Counted from the first letter of the stretch, positions 36,536 through 45,693 are shown. The stretch is 64,000 nt of DNA from Spirosomataceae bacterium TFI 002 (GCA_900230115.1 LT907983.1:5378774-5442773); one strand, 5' to 3'. Numbers and translations: made by a program. Notes: generated by a model from the sequence alone, not told the origin.

Positions 36536-36658
36536 ATGAAATATCAAGCTTATTGCACTCGCAAGAAAAAATCACGCATTGATCAATCCAAAGTCATTAC
36601 CCTAATAACTGGACTCGTTATCTTAGGACTTTTTGTTTTTTCATTTACAAGGTTGTAA
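36536..36658 (+). CDS. Small membrane protein of 40 residues
   Basis: An ATG-started frame of 40 codons ending in TAA, too short for standard gene calls. The first half is basic (CTRKKKSRIDQSK), the second half is one hydrophobic helix (VITLITGLVILGLFVFSF), so a positive-inside single-pass membrane protein is predicted. A promoter with the expected two boxes lies upstream. It is 36 bases before the prephenate dehydrogenase gene. No family is recognised. Confidence 0.5.
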   Translation: MKYQAYCTRKKKSRIDQSKVITLITGLVILGLFVFSFTRL

Positions 36659-36682
36659 ACTAGTTCTTATAGATCAAACTAG

Positions 36683-36690
36683 TACTTTTG
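36683..36690 (+). promoter_or_regulatory. Candidate -7 box immediately before the prephenate dehydrogenase start
   Basis: TACTTTTG fits TAnnTTTG and ends only four bases before the ATG. If used, transcription would start at or beside the start codon, giving a leaderless or nearly leaderless mRNA. No -33 box is clear. Confidence 0.3.
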
Positions 36691-36694
36691 TAAA

Positions 36695-37960
36695 ATGATA
36701 TTTGGAATTATTGGATTAGGTGATATGGGTGGAGCTTTTGCAAAAATATATGCAAAAGCCGGGTTCAAAGTTGTAGCCAGCGATCTACCAGAAAAGTTCA
36801 ATTCACTTTCTAAAGAATATCAACCATTAGGTGTTGAAGTGGTAGAAAATGCAATTTCAGTTGCTCAGTCAGCCGATATTCTATTGTTCTGTGTAGAAGC
36901 CGTAAAAATTGGAGACGTTGTTAAAAGCGTTGCCGCTTCCATTCGGCCAAATACTATTGTGGGAGCTCAAACATCAATAAAAGCTCCGGAAATCGCAGCT
37001 TTTGAAAAATATTTGGCTCCAAACATCCCTATTGTTACCGTTCACTCTCTTCATGGACCTCATGTTGATCCTCGTGGTCAAATTTTGATTTTGATAAATC
37101 ACAGGGCAAGTGATCAACAGGCTAAAACTGCACTTAAGTTTTATAAGCATACTGGATCCAAAATAGAGGTTATAGGGTCACATCAAGAACATGATGCCAT
37201 GATGGCTGATATTCAAGTTGTAACTCACATTGGTTTTGAAAGTATAGGAACTTCATTTATGCATAGAGGTATATTCCCATGGGAAAACCCAATTCATGCC
37301 AATGGACTTGACAATTTAAAGCTCATCCTAACATTACGAATTTATAGCTATAAGTACCACGTATATGCTGGTTTGGCAATTTTAAATCCTTATGCCGAAA
37401 GGGATGTAAGAGTTTATGCGGAAGTTGAAAATGAGCTATTCGGTTTAATGATTAGTGAAGATGAAGCGGCGTTTAGGGCAATAATTCAAAAAGCTAAAGA
37501 TGAAATATTTAGTGAAAAAGAAGGCCCGTTAATGTTAAATGATAATTTGATGGCTAATTATTCGTTGAATCCAAGTGCTGACCACAAACCAAATTCTCAT
37601 TTATCATTGTTGAGTATGGCCGTTACATGGACACGCTTGGGAAGTAATCCATATAAGAATTTAGTTTGTCAAACTCCTCCATTTAAGTTGAGAGTAGGAA
37701 TGGTTGAGTACCTCTTCCGAAATGAAGAATTATTAGAAGAGTCCATAAAAGCCGCTATTTATGATAAAAGTATCAGAAAAGATGATCTTGCGTTCCATAC
37801 TGCAGTTCAAGAATGGGCACATATCGTAGAATCTAAGGATCTTAAAGCCTACAGGAAACACTTTGAAAAGACCAAAGCATTTTTAGCTGATAGATTAGAC
37901 GCAGGCAGAACAATTAGTACTTTGCTCATTGAAAGACTAAATAAGAATGAAAAAAGTTGA
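36695..37960 (+). CDS. Prephenate dehydrogenase, fungal-like type
   Basis: A 421-residue enzyme of tyrosine synthesis. The N-terminal Rossmann domain starts at residue 1 (MIFGIIGLGDMGGAFAKIYA). The middle has VHSLHGPHVDPRGQ and INHRASDQQ, which match the NADP-dependent prephenate dehydrogenase of yeast type rather than the TyrA of most bacteria (usually about 280 residues). The C-terminal half is long and helical. It overlaps the next gene by 14 bases, so it is co-translated with the acetyltransferase. The fungal-like assignment is by remembered family pattern. Confidence 0.72.
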   Translation: MIFGIIGLGDMGGAFAKIYAKAGFKVVASDLPEKFNSLSKEYQPLGVEVVENAISVAQSADILLFCVEAVKIGDVVKSVAASIRPNTIVGAQTSIKAPEIAAFEKYLAPNIPIVTVHSLHGPHVDPRGQILILINHRASDQQAKTALKFYKHTGSKIEVIGSHQEHDAMMADIQVVTHIGFESIGTSFMHRGIFPWENPIHANGLDNLKLILTLRIYSYKYHVYAGLAILNPYAERDVRVYAEVENELFGLMISEDEAAFRAIIQKAKDEIFSEKEGPLMLNDNLMANYSLNPSADHKPNSHLSLLSMAVTWTRLGSNPYKNLVCQTPPFKLRVGMVEYLFRNEELLEESIKAAIYDKSIRKDDLAFHTAVQEWAHIVESKDLKAYRKHFEKTKAFLADRLDAGRTISTLLIERLNKNEKS

Positions 37961-38495
37961 TTTAAGCACTTTCAATAATTCTTGGTGGAAACCAGGATCG
38001 AAACTGAAAATCTTGGCTTGGGTATGTATCAATCCAATTACCGTTAATAGCTATATCCCTCTCCCACAGTTCATTAAAAAAAGAATACTTAAGCTTTTTG
38101 GAACAAAAATTGCAAATGGTGTGGTTATCAAACAAAAGGTAAACATCAAATATCCATGGCTACTCCAGATAGGAGAAAATGCTTGGATTGGAGAAAATGT
38201 TTGGATCGATAACTTGGCTTTTACCGCTATTGGTGCAAATGCTTGCTTATCTCAAGGTGCCATGTTGCTAACTGGAAATCATGATTTCACCAAAACTAGT
38301 TTTGATTTAATGTTAGGTGAAATTACCATTGGCGAAGGAGCTTGGGTATGTGCCAAATCAATCGTAGGCCCCGGAGTAAAAATGGGTTCACACAGTGTTT
38401 TGGGAGTAAACTCGTTCACAAGTAAGGATTTAGAGCCATATACAATATATAGTGGTAACCCTGCTAAAGCAGTCAAAATGAGACAAATCCAATAA
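37947..38495 (+). CDS. WcaF-like acetyltransferase with hexapeptide repeats
   Basis: A 182-residue acetyltransferase. It has the WcaF-type start (STFNNSWWKPGSKLKILAWV), then left-handed beta-helix hexapeptide repeats (IGENAWIGENVWIDNLAF, AIGANACLSQGAMLLTGNHD) and the C-terminal VLGVNSFTSKDLEPYTIYSG. Members acetylate sugars in surface polysaccharide synthesis. It overlaps the prephenate dehydrogenase gene and lies 106 bases before a WecA-like transferase, so a cell-surface role is likely. Confidence 0.85.
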   Translation: MKKVDLSTFNNSWWKPGSKLKILAWVCINPITVNSYIPLPQFIKKRILKLFGTKIANGVVIKQKVNIKYPWLLQIGENAWIGENVWIDNLAFTAIGANACLSQGAMLLTGNHDFTKTSFDLMLGEITIGEGAWVCAKSIVGPGVKMGSHSVLGVNSFTSKDLEPYTIYSGNPAKAVKMRQIQ

Positions 38496-38564
38496 TTAAT
38501 TACCTTAAAATAAAGTTTTGAAACCCTATTTTGGTGAATAGCTAGGATAGTTCTCTTAATTGAG

Positions 38565-38572
38565 TATTTTTG
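38565..38572 (+). promoter_or_regulatory. Candidate -7 box of the WecA-like gene
   Basis: TATTTTTG matches TAnnTTTG, 29 bases before the ATG; no clear -33 box. Confidence 0.35.
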
Positions 38573-38601
38573 TTTCACTTTCAGGAAAGTAGACCGCAAG
38601 C

Positions 38602-39774
38602 ATGGATTTAACATTCGAAAGCTTAATAAACGACAACCGATTTCAAATAATTATTTCAGTTATTTTGTCTCTCGTGGTAACATGGAGAGCAATACCTGTG
38701 ATAATCAATATTTGCCGTATAAGAGGGCTAATGGAAAATCCAGTAAAAAGGAGTTCCCATGCCTCTCCCACCCCTACTTTTGGAGGTGTAGCAATTTTCG
38801 CAGGAACACTCATGGGTTACATGATGTGGAACTTCAAAGATGAAGATTACCTGATTCACAAGGTTTTAGCTGGACTTCTAATATTATTTTTCTTAGGATT
38901 AAAAGATGACCTTTACGCCTTAGCTCCACTAAAGAAAATAGGTTCTCAAGTAATTGCATCCCTTTTGGTAGTTGTAGGAAGTGACCTTAGAATTAATTCA
39001 TTCTTTGGGATTTTTGGTGTTCATGAGCTACCGTATCTTGTTAGTGTCTTATTTACCTTGTTTATTTTTGTTGCTTTAATCAACTCATTCAACTTGATTG
39101 ACGGGATTGATGGCTTAGCAGGTGGAATAGGAATGGTTGCGAGTGGAGCATTTGGGCTTTGGTTTTCGTTAAATGAATATTGGTCTCTGGCTTGTTTAAG
39201 TTTGGCCCTATCTGCGTCTCTTTTAGGCTTTTTAAGGTATAATTTCTCCAAAACTAGTAAAATATTCATGGGGGACACCGGCTCACTTCTGGTGGGATAC
39301 CTCATTACTATTTTCGCAGTAAAATTTGTACATCTTAACCAATATTATAATTTCTCACCTGGGGATAATTACGTAAGTGCTCCGGTAATAGCGATAGCAA
39401 TTTTATCAGTTCCTATTTTTGATACACTTAGAGTATTTGGCTTGAGAACGCTTAAAGGTAAATCACCTTTCCATGCAGATAGACTACACCTTCATCACCT
39501 GTTGGTAGATAACGGAATGTCACACTTAGGAGCTTCATTTTCGCTTTATGCATTCACGATTGTGATATCTCTTTTTACTTTTTTCCTTAGGTCTTTCTTT
39601 ACCAATACTGCACTTTCTGTGTACGTAATTGGTGTATTTGGAATGTATTTGCTTATATGCAATTCACTCGAAATAAGACGTTATAAAATAAGACTACAAG
39701 AGCTTAAAGCTAGAAACGGAGAATCTCACGTAAAAATTAGTGGTTCTTCTACTTCTTCAATCAATCCTAATTGA
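38602..39774 (+). CDS. MraY/WecA-family undecaprenyl-phosphate sugar-1-phosphate transferase
   Basis: A 390-residue multi-pass membrane enzyme. The family motifs are present: NPVKRSSHASPTPTFGG (start loop), LGLKDDLYALAPLKK (metal-binding DD), NSFNLIDGIDGLAGG, KIFMGDTGSLLVGY and FHADRLHLHHLL. It transfers a sugar-1-phosphate to undecaprenyl phosphate, the first membrane step of a surface glycan. Best fits the GlcNAc-1-phosphate (WecA) type rather than MraY, given the short length and absence of neighbours of peptidoglycan synthesis. Confidence 0.9.
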   Translation: MDLTFESLINDNRFQIIISVILSLVVTWRAIPVIINICRIRGLMENPVKRSSHASPTPTFGGVAIFAGTLMGYMMWNFKDEDYLIHKVLAGLLILFFLGLKDDLYALAPLKKIGSQVIASLLVVVGSDLRINSFFGIFGVHELPYLVSVLFTLFIFVALINSFNLIDGIDGLAGGIGMVASGAFGLWFSLNEYWSLACLSLALSASLLGFLRYNFSKTSKIFMGDTGSLLVGYLITIFAVKFVHLNQYYNFSPGDNYVSAPVIAIAILSVPIFDTLRVFGLRTLKGKSPFHADRLHLHHLLVDNGMSHLGASFSLYAFTIVISLFTFFLRSFFTNTALSVYVIGVFGMYLLICNSLEIRRYKIRLQELKARNGESHVKISGSSTSSINPN

Positions 39775-40186
39775 TATTTAGTCCTATTAATGAATTATTA
39801 CAGGTGCTTTTGATTTAATATTATAACCATTCGTACTCCATTTACAATATTCGTTTAAATGCAATTCTCCAGAATTAGTAACTTATAATTTAAGGCTATA
39901 AATGCGTTTAGCGAGTAATGAAGTATCTCAAATTGAAATTAAAAGATCTTTACGATTCTTCTATAAATCTTAACTGAGAAATATCCCCACACAATTGATA
40001 CCATTGGTTTTGAACTAATGTTGTACACCACTCAATTTACTCCTTAATCAGTGTTTTGCTCATATGCATCTCTCTCGCACATAAGGTTATAAAATAACAC
40101 CATAGGAGCTTTAATCGAAAAATAAAGACTTTTTCAATCAGAGATTAATTTGTTCTTCCGCTACTTAAAACAAACCTAAGTGAGAA
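39775..40186. other. Intergenic region with a guaA ghost
   Basis: The 412 bases between the WecA-like gene and guaA hold no gene. The only recognisable content is a decayed copy of the guaA 3' end at 39975-40055; the rest, including 39775-39970, shows nothing clear. Confidence 0.6.
39975..40055 (-). pseudogene. Decayed duplicate of the guaA 3' end
   Basis: By hand alignment, the 75 bases at 39981-40055 match the last 25 codons of guaA (40187-40261) at about 56 positions, with no insertion or deletion and a constant offset of 206 bases. The frame reads G-V-N-stop-V-V-Y-N-I-S-S-K-P against gua[14 protein letters not shown]. The AGA codon has become TGA and AAA has become TAA. Similarity even runs past the stop (TTCTCA). 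Upstream of this the likeness fades. It is a dead partial copy. Confidence 0.75.
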
Positions 40187-41716
40187 TTATTCCCACTCGA
40201 TTGTTGCAGGTGGTTTTGAACTAATGTCGTAAACCACTCTATTAACACCTTTCACGTTGTTAATAATTTGGTTAGAAACATCTGCAAGGAAATCGTATGG
40301 TAAATGACACCAATCTGCTGTCATCCCATCAACACTTGATACAGCTCTAAGTGCAACGACGTTCTCATAGGTCCTTTCGTCTCCCATAACGCCAACGCTT
40401 TGTACTGGAAGCAACATAACTCCTGCTTGCCATACCTCGTCGTAGAGACCCTTGTTTTTAAGCCCGTTTATGAAGATGTAGTCAACTTCTTGAAGTATAC
40501 GAACCTTTTCAGGAGTAATATCGCTTAAAATTCTAATTCCTAAACCTGGACCCGGAAAAGGATGGCGACCTAATATAGCCTGTGGCATATCCATTGCTTT
40601 TCCTACAACCCTTACTCCATCTTTAAATTGAAGTTTGAGAGGCTCAACAACTTTCAATTTCATGTAGTCAGGTAATCCTCCTACATTATGGTGAGACTTA
40701 ATAGTAACCGAAGGACCTTTAACCGAAACAGACTCAATGATATCAGGATAAATTGTTCCCTGCCCAAGCCATTTTACGTTTTCTATTTTATGAGCTTCTT
40801 CGTCAAAAACTTCAATAAATGCGTTCCCAATAGCCTTTCTTTTAGCCTCCGGATCTGTTAGTCCTTCTAATGCCTTGTAAAAGCGGTCTTTGGCATCTAC
40901 TCCTTTTACATTAAGGCCAAGTCCATTATATGAATCGAGTACCTCTTGATATTCGTTTTTCCTTAATAAGCCGTTGTCAACAAAGATGCAGTGAAGGTTT
41001 TTACCAATTGCTTTGTGAATTAGCATTGCAGCAACTGAGGAATCTACTCCGCCAGATAAACCCATTACAACTTGATCATCTCCTAACTCCGCTTTAAGTT
41101 CTGCAACTGTAGTATCTATAAATGAATCTGCCGTCCAGTTTTGGCTACAACCACAAATTCCAACTAGAAAGTTTTGCAACAACTGCTTGCCATCAGTGCT
41201 GTGAGTTACCTCAGGGTGAAACTGAATCGCATATGTATCTTCGCCATCAAACTGAAATGCCGCCACTTCAACACTTTCAGTAGATGCTATTACCTTTGCA
41301 TTACTTGGCAACGCTTTAATGGTGTCCGCATGAGACATCCAAACTTGCGAGTTAATATCTAAGCCTTCTAATAATGGGTTTCCTTGAGCAATTGAGCTTA
41401 GCAAAGCTCTACCATATTCTCTTGTAGTACTTGCTTCTACCCTTCCACCTTCTGTTTGTGCCAAAAGTTGAGCCCCATAACACACACCTAATACCGGTAC
41501 TTTACCCTTAAAACGAGAAAAATCTATTCTAGGTGATTCTTCATCTCTTACCGAACAAGGACTTCCAGAAAGAATAATACCTTTGACATTTTCACTTATT
41601 TCAGGAATTTTGCTAAAAGGATGAATTTCGCAATAGACATTTAATTCTCGAACTCGGCGAGCAATTAATTGTGTATACTGTGAGCCAAAATCAATGATTA
41701 AAATTTCTTCGTTCAT
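40187..41716 (-). CDS. guaA: GMP synthase (glutamine-hydrolysing)
   Basis: A 509-residue enzyme that turns XMP into GMP. The glutamine amidotransferase domain (about 1-195) has [13 protein letters not shown] (nucleophilic Cys) and FHPEVTHS; the ATP-pyrophosphatase domain has [18 protein letters not shown]; the dimerisation domain ends [16 protein letters not shown]. Its ATG overlaps the namZ stop (TAATG), so it is translationally coupled to that gene. A decayed copy of its last codons lies 206 bases downstream. Confidence 0.97.
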   Translation of the reverse strand: MNEEILIIDFGSQYTQLIARRVRELNVYCEIHPFSKIPEISENVKGIILSGSPCSVRDEESPRIDFSRFKGKVPVLGVCYGAQLLAQTEGGRVEASTTREYGRALLSSIAQGNPLLEGLDINSQVWMSHADTIKALPSNAKVIASTESVEVAAFQFDGEDTYAIQFHPEVTHSTDGKQLLQNFLVGICGCSQNWTADSFIDTTVAELKAELGDDQVVMGLSGGVDSSVAAMLIHKAIGKNLHCIFVDNGLLRKNEYQEVLDSYNGLGLNVKGVDAKDRFYKALEGLTDPEAKRKAIGNAFIEVFDEEAHKIENVKWLGQGTIYPDIIESVSVKGPSVTIKSHHNVGGLPDYMKLKVVEPLKLQFKDGVRVVGKAMDMPQAILGRHPFPGPGLGIRILSDITPEKVRILQEVDYIFINGLKNKGLYDEVWQAGVMLLPVQSVGVMGDERTYENVVALRAVSSVDGMTADWCHLPYDFLADVSNQIINNVKGVNRVVYDISSKPPATIEWE

Positions 41717-42912
41717 TATTCAAAATCTGGATAAATGAGATATTTTTTTCTCGAAAGTTTGTATTCAGCAAGTGGTTTTTCCCACTTGGATTGTATTTGT
41801 TCAGCTGTCTTTCCAGCTTTTATGTCTTGAATCACCCAATTATTACCCATTAGAAGGTTAAAGAAATTCTCATTAGTGAAAAAGCCTTTTGGATTGGTTG
41901 ATTTGGAATAAAAGTCAATAAGGTAATCAAGCGTAAACTTATCTTCAAATGCACTTGAATTTCTTAAATCCATTCCAAAGCACTTCACTCCTTCATTTAC
42001 CGGATCCTTCGCTCCAGGTTTATCTACTGGCGTAAAGCTAAAGTCTCCATAAGCCTTTAGAGGACCTCCAATCACTTGAAACTGCATATCTGTTCCTCTA
42101 CCAACACTAATAACTGTTGGTTCAAAAAAGCAAATACTTGGATAAAGATATATTGATTGGTTATTCGGAAGGTTCGGAGATGGTTTTATTGGAACTTCGT
42201 ATTTCGATTTGTGATCATAATTTGAACAAGGAATCACAGTCAAATCGCAATGTTGTTTCGTCCAGCCTTCTCCATTGATCATTTGAGCCATTTCACCCAA
42301 TGTTAGGCCATGTACAACTGGAATAGGATTTAGGCCAACAAATGATTTGAAATCTTTTTCTAGAACTGGTCCAGCAACGTAATGACCATTAGGATTTGGT
42401 CTATCAAGTACTATTAATGGAATATCTTGTTCTCCTGCAGCTTCCATCACATAATGTAAAGTACTACTGTAAGTGTAAAAACGAGCTCCCACATCCTGAA
42501 TATCAAATATTAGGACATCTATTCCAGCAAGCATTTCTGGGCTTGGCTTTTTATTTTTTCCATAAAGTGAAAATACAATAATTCCAGTTTTTCCATCCTT
42601 ACCATCCTTTATAGTTGCACCTGCACTAGCTTCGCCTCTAAAACCATGCTCTGGTGCATATATTCCTTTCACATTTTCGCCAAGACTTAAAAGTGTGTCT
42701 AGCAGATGACTATTACCCACTGTGGATGTATGATTTACGACAAGTCCTATTTTCTTTCCTTTTACCAAAGGCAGATACTTATCCAATCTCTCCGCACCTA
42801 CTGTGATTTTTTCGGTGGTTTTAATTTCATTTCCTTTAGTTTTACAACTCGAAAGGCATATAATTGTAAAAGCTACTAAAACAACTCGAAACTGGGGGCT
42901 TAGATATTTCAT
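41716..42912 (-). CDS. NamZ-type exo-beta-N-acetylmuramidase lipoprotein (DUF1343)
   Basis: A 398-residue lipoprotein, start at ATG 42912 giving [24 protein letters not shown] with a lipobox L-S-S-C. The long frame upstream (to 43071) would place 53 residues of antisense sequence before the signal peptide. The DUF1343/NamZ signature is present: [47 protein letters not shown] and [16 protein letters not shown]. It releases MurNAc from peptidoglycan fragments, which fits a cell-wall recycling job. Its start codon is one base from the divergent permease start. Confidence 0.9.
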   Translation of the reverse strand: MKYLSPQFRVVLVAFTIICLSSCKTKGNEIKTTEKITVGAERLDKYLPLVKGKKIGLVVNHTSTVGNSHLLDTLLSLGENVKGIYAPEHGFRGEASAGATIKDGKDGKTGIIVFSLYGKNKKPSPEMLAGIDVLIFDIQDVGARFYTYSSTLHYVMEAAGEQDIPLIVLDRPNPNGHYVAGPVLEKDFKSFVGLNPIPVVHGLTLGEMAQMINGEGWTKQHCDLTVIPCSNYDHKSKYEVPIKPSPNLPNNQSIYLYPSICFFEPTVISVGRGTDMQFQVIGGPLKAYGDFSFTPVDKPGAKDPVNEGVKCFGMDLRNSSAFEDKFTLDYLIDFYSKSTNPKGFFTNENFFNLLMGNNWVIQDIKAGKTAEQIQSKWEKPLAEYKLSRKKYLIYPDFE

Positions 42913-42913
42913 A

Positions 42914-44131
42914 ATGAATCTGGAACAACTTCTCGCAAAAAAAATAAGAATCACAAAAGGCCAAGCTTTTTCTTCCACAGTTTTAAAAGTGGGAGTTATT
43001 AGTGTTGCTTTAGGTGTTGCTGTTGTTTTGATATCTTTTGCGGTTCTCTTAGGGTTCAAGGAAACTATCAAAGAGAAGTTATTTACAGTTTCTTCTCATT
43101 TGCAGATAAGCAAAATTACATTGAATCAGTCGTATGAAGAAGCTCCTTTCGTTTTTAATTCTGAAATTCAGGGAATTCTAAAAAATAACACAAACATTGC
43201 ACGCTTTGATCCAATTATTCAAAAGTCGGCAATTCTTAAATCGGAAAAGGAAATTAACGGTGTTTTACTCAAAGGCGTTGCTGATTCATTCGACTGGAAA
43301 GCATTTAATGTCAATATGGTTGCAGGTCGAGCAATTGAGTTAGATTCTTCATACAGCAAAGAAATTGTCCTTAGCCAAACCCAACTAAAATTACTAAACG
43401 TCAAATTAGGCGATGAAATATTGATTTATTTTATCCAAAATCCGCCACGTGCTCGAAAACTAAAAATTGTAGGAGTATACAATACAGGTATTCCTGAGTT
43501 AGATGAAAGTTTTGCTTTGGTAGACATCCAACTCTTACGTAGAATTAACAATTGGGAAGAAAATGAAATCGGACATGTAGAAGTTTTCTTAAATGACTTC
43601 AAAAAACTGGACCAATCGGCTAGCAAATTGTATGAAAGCTTACCTCAAGATCTTTTGATAAAGCCTATTACGAGGTTTTTACCTCAGTTTTTTGATTGGT
43701 TTAACCTTTTGGATAGAAACATAATCATCGTTATCATATTGATTGTTGCGGTTGCAGGATTCAACATGATTAGCGTATTGCTCATTATGATTATGGAACG
43801 AACACCAATGGTTGGGCTCTTAAAATCCTTAGGAACATCCAATGCTAGTATTCAAAAGATTTTTACAATTAATGCCTTTAACATCATTTTTAAAGGCTTA
43901 CTGATTGGAAATCTAATTGCAATGGGAGTTTGCTTAATTCAATACTATTTCAAAATAATCCCATTGGAGGAGGAAAGCTACTACATGAGTGCCATGCCTA
44001 TCCAATGGGACTGGATGATATTTTTATTTGTGAATGTGGGAATTACACTTTTTGTAGGCTTAATTGCCTACTTACCTACAATCTCTATTAGAAAGATAAG
44101 CCCAGTTAAGGTATTGAAATATAAAGACTAG
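42914..44131 (+). CDS. FtsX/LolC-type ABC transporter permease
   Basis: A 405-residue membrane protein, start at ATG 42914 (MNLEQLLAKKIRITKGQAFS). One helix near residues 22-47, a periplasmic domain (MacB-type) of about 210 residues, then three helices with the FtsX fold: NMISVLLIMIMERTPMVGLLKSLG is the family hallmark. It belongs to the lipoprotein-release group (LolC/E) or to related export permeases; no ATPase gene is adjacent. It shares its stop region with the convergent LiaF-like gene: the stop codons overlap in CTAG. Confidence 0.85.
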   Translation: MNLEQLLAKKIRITKGQAFSSTVLKVGVISVALGVAVVLISFAVLLGFKETIKEKLFTVSSHLQISKITLNQSYEEAPFVFNSEIQGILKNNTNIARFDPIIQKSAILKSEKEINGVLLKGVADSFDWKAFNVNMVAGRAIELDSSYSKEIVLSQTQLKLLNVKLGDEILIYFIQNPPRARKLKIVGVYNTGIPELDESFALVDIQLLRRINNWEENEIGHVEVFLNDFKKLDQSASKLYESLPQDLLIKPITRFLPQFFDWFNLLDRNIIIVIILIVAVAGFNMISVLLIMIMERTPMVGLLKSLGTSNASIQKIFTINAFNIIFKGLLIGNLIAMGVCLIQYYFKIIPLEEESYYMSAMPIQWDWMIFLFVNVGITLFVGLIAYLPTISIRKISPVKVLKYKD

Positions 44132-45129
44132 TAACGGTCTATCTCTAAAGAAGACATTGCACTTGACATCTTTACTTCTATCTTTTTAGAAGCAGATTTA
44201 TAATTACTAGTTACGTAATACTCTCCTTCTTTGGTGAAACCTTCAAAGTCTTTAGAGTTAAAAATTCCATTCATTTTGATTCTACATCCAACTGGCTCTG
44301 GGATGTTTAATCTAATACTTGCAACTCCACTAGAAACATCAATTTTCATTTCATCTTGATTTGCTCCTAACTTTAGGTCTACACTTGCAGCACCTGTTTC
44401 TATGTCTAATTCTTCAATTTTATATTTTGACAGATCGAAGTTCAAATCACCTGCACCCAACTTAATGTCTATATCCCAAATCGGCTTCGTATTTAATTTT
44501 AAATAAACGTCGTTTTGGAGATCAAAGTCTTCATTAATTTTGAATCTATTGTTTTGATTCTTAGACTTCATGTTAAACTCAATGTCGTGCAAATTACCTT
44601 TGATTTGATCTGAGAGCCTATAAGTACCAGCAGTTAATGACGTTTTAGCTTCAAAAATATTATCAGTAGTTTCAGATAAATGAAACTCTGCGGCTCCACC
44701 ACCAAAATCTAACTTTGCTCTTTCTACAGCTGAATTCATAGGAAGAGAATAATCTTGCTCTATTATATTTCCATCACTCTTTTTGACATTTTCATCACTA
44801 TCACCAAAGTCAAAATCATCACTATCTTCAGTGTCATAATCGAAGTGAAAGTCATTATCTATTTTGTCAGTAACTCGGTCAATCCCATCTGAAGCTGACG
44901 AATAAATCGCTAACGGAATAGTAAAAGCAATACAAAGTGCTGTAACGGTGTTGAAAAAAGCCTTCTTGGGGTGCACTATTACAGCCAAACCACCTATTAA
45001 GAGAAGGGCAGGCCAAAACCTAGCAATTTGGCGAAAGCTGAAATTTATTAGATCATAATTGAATGCTAAAAGAAAGAATCCGAAAGCAACCAATAAGGCT
45101 CCAAAAAAAACACTACTTCTGTTTTTCAT
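44128..45129 (-). CDS. LiaF-like membrane protein (LiaI/LiaF-type helices plus beta domain)
   Basis: A 333-residue protein with four hydrophobic segments at the N-terminus (SVFFGALLVAFGFFLLAF, FWPALLLIGGLAVIV), matching the LiaI-LiaF-like transmembrane region (DUF5668). An acidic stretch follows (DFHFDYDTEDSDDFDFGDSD), then a beta-rich domain with repeated self-similar strands (AAEFHLSETTDNIF, LGAGDLNFDLSKYKIEEL, GAASVDLKLGANQDEM), typical of the LiaF C-terminal sensor. In Firmicutes LiaF senses envelope stress. It follows the pspC gene by 28 bases. Confidence 0.8.
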   Translation of the reverse strand: MKNRSSVFFGALLVAFGFFLLAFNYDLINFSFRQIARFWPALLLIGGLAVIVHPKKAFFNTVTALCIAFTIPLAIYSSASDGIDRVTDKIDNDFHFDYDTEDSDDFDFGDSDENVKKSDGNIIEQDYSLPMNSAVERAKLDFGGGAAEFHLSETTDNIFEAKTSLTAGTYRLSDQIKGNLHDIEFNMKSKNQNNRFKINEDFDLQNDVYLKLNTKPIWDIDIKLGAGDLNFDLSKYKIEELDIETGAASVDLKLGANQDEMKIDVSSGVASIRLNIPEPVGCRIKMNGIFNSKDFEGFTKEGEYYVTSNYKSASKKIEVKMSSAMSSLEIDRY

Positions 45130-45157
45130 AATTGATATTGATATATTTTCTATGCTT

Positions 45158-45646
45158 TCAGAATTCCTTATTCTGATCTGGATTATTGAAGTTGTCGAAA
45201 TTATCTCCCTCGGTTCTATCTTTGATAATTAACCATACCCCTAAGCCCACTAAAAATAAAGGCCACATTTTTCCAATGTATGAGAAAAGGTTGATACCAA
45301 AGAATGTTTTGACTGCGAAGAAACCTCCTAAAACTATAAGGATGATTCCGCCTACGAGATTTCCGTTTTTAGATTCTCTGCTCATTGTATTGAAATTAGA
45401 TGTTTGAAATGATGTATTTGTTATTGATGCGTCGTTTGTTGAATCAAAAGCATATTCATACGAATTAACTGGTAAAATGATCCATAAAATTACGTAGGCA
45501 ATAAAAATGGGAACTGGTGTAAAAAAAAGTATTGCAAAAACGACCCTAATAATTACGGGGTCAATACTGAAATGCTTCCCGAGCCCAAGTGCAACTCCAC
45601 CTAACACGGTATTGCCATTTTTTATTCTATGTAATTTCTCTTTCAT
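45158..45646 (-). CDS. PspC-domain protein
   Basis: A 162-residue membrane protein. The first 60 residues are a PspC domain (MKEKLHRIKNGNTVLGGVA, IDPVIIRVVFAILFF); the second half carries LiaI/LiaF-like helices (NLVGGIILIVLGGFFAVKTF, MWPLFLVGLGVWLIIKDRTE). PspC takes part in the phage-shock/envelope-stress response. A perfect 15-bp inverted repeat ends one base before its ATG, see the entry at 45648. It heads a two-gene unit with the LiaF-like gene. Confidence 0.88.
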   Translation of the reverse strand: MKEKLHRIKNGNTVLGGVALGLGKHFSIDPVIIRVVFAILFFTPVPIFIAYVILWIILPVNSYEYAFDSTNDASITNTSFQTSNFNTMSRESKNGNLVGGIILIVLGGFFAVKTFFGINLFSYIGKMWPLFLVGLGVWLIIKDRTEGDNFDNFNNPDQNKEF

Positions 45647-45647
45647 T

Positions 45648-45693
45648 GTTATAGTTTTTCATATTTGATATTGTAAAGATGAAAAACTATAAC
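45648..45693 (-). promoter_or_regulatory. Perfect 15-bp inverted repeat at the pspC start
   Basis: GTTATAGTTTTTCAT and ATGAAAAACTATAAC, 16 bases apart, with the proximal arm ending one base before the pspC ATG (45646-45644). In the mRNA this would fold over the ribosome-binding region; as DNA it is an operator-like dyad. Either way it is likely to control this gene. Confidence 0.7.

Noticed and set aside
42803-42913. Long N-terminal extension of the permease gene
   Set aside because: It runs antisense through the NamZ signal peptide; the family start MNLEQLLAKKI is at 42914.
42913-43071. Long N-terminal extension of the NamZ gene
   Set aside because: The extra 53 residues are antisense to the permease gene and the lipoprotein signal begins at ATG 42912.
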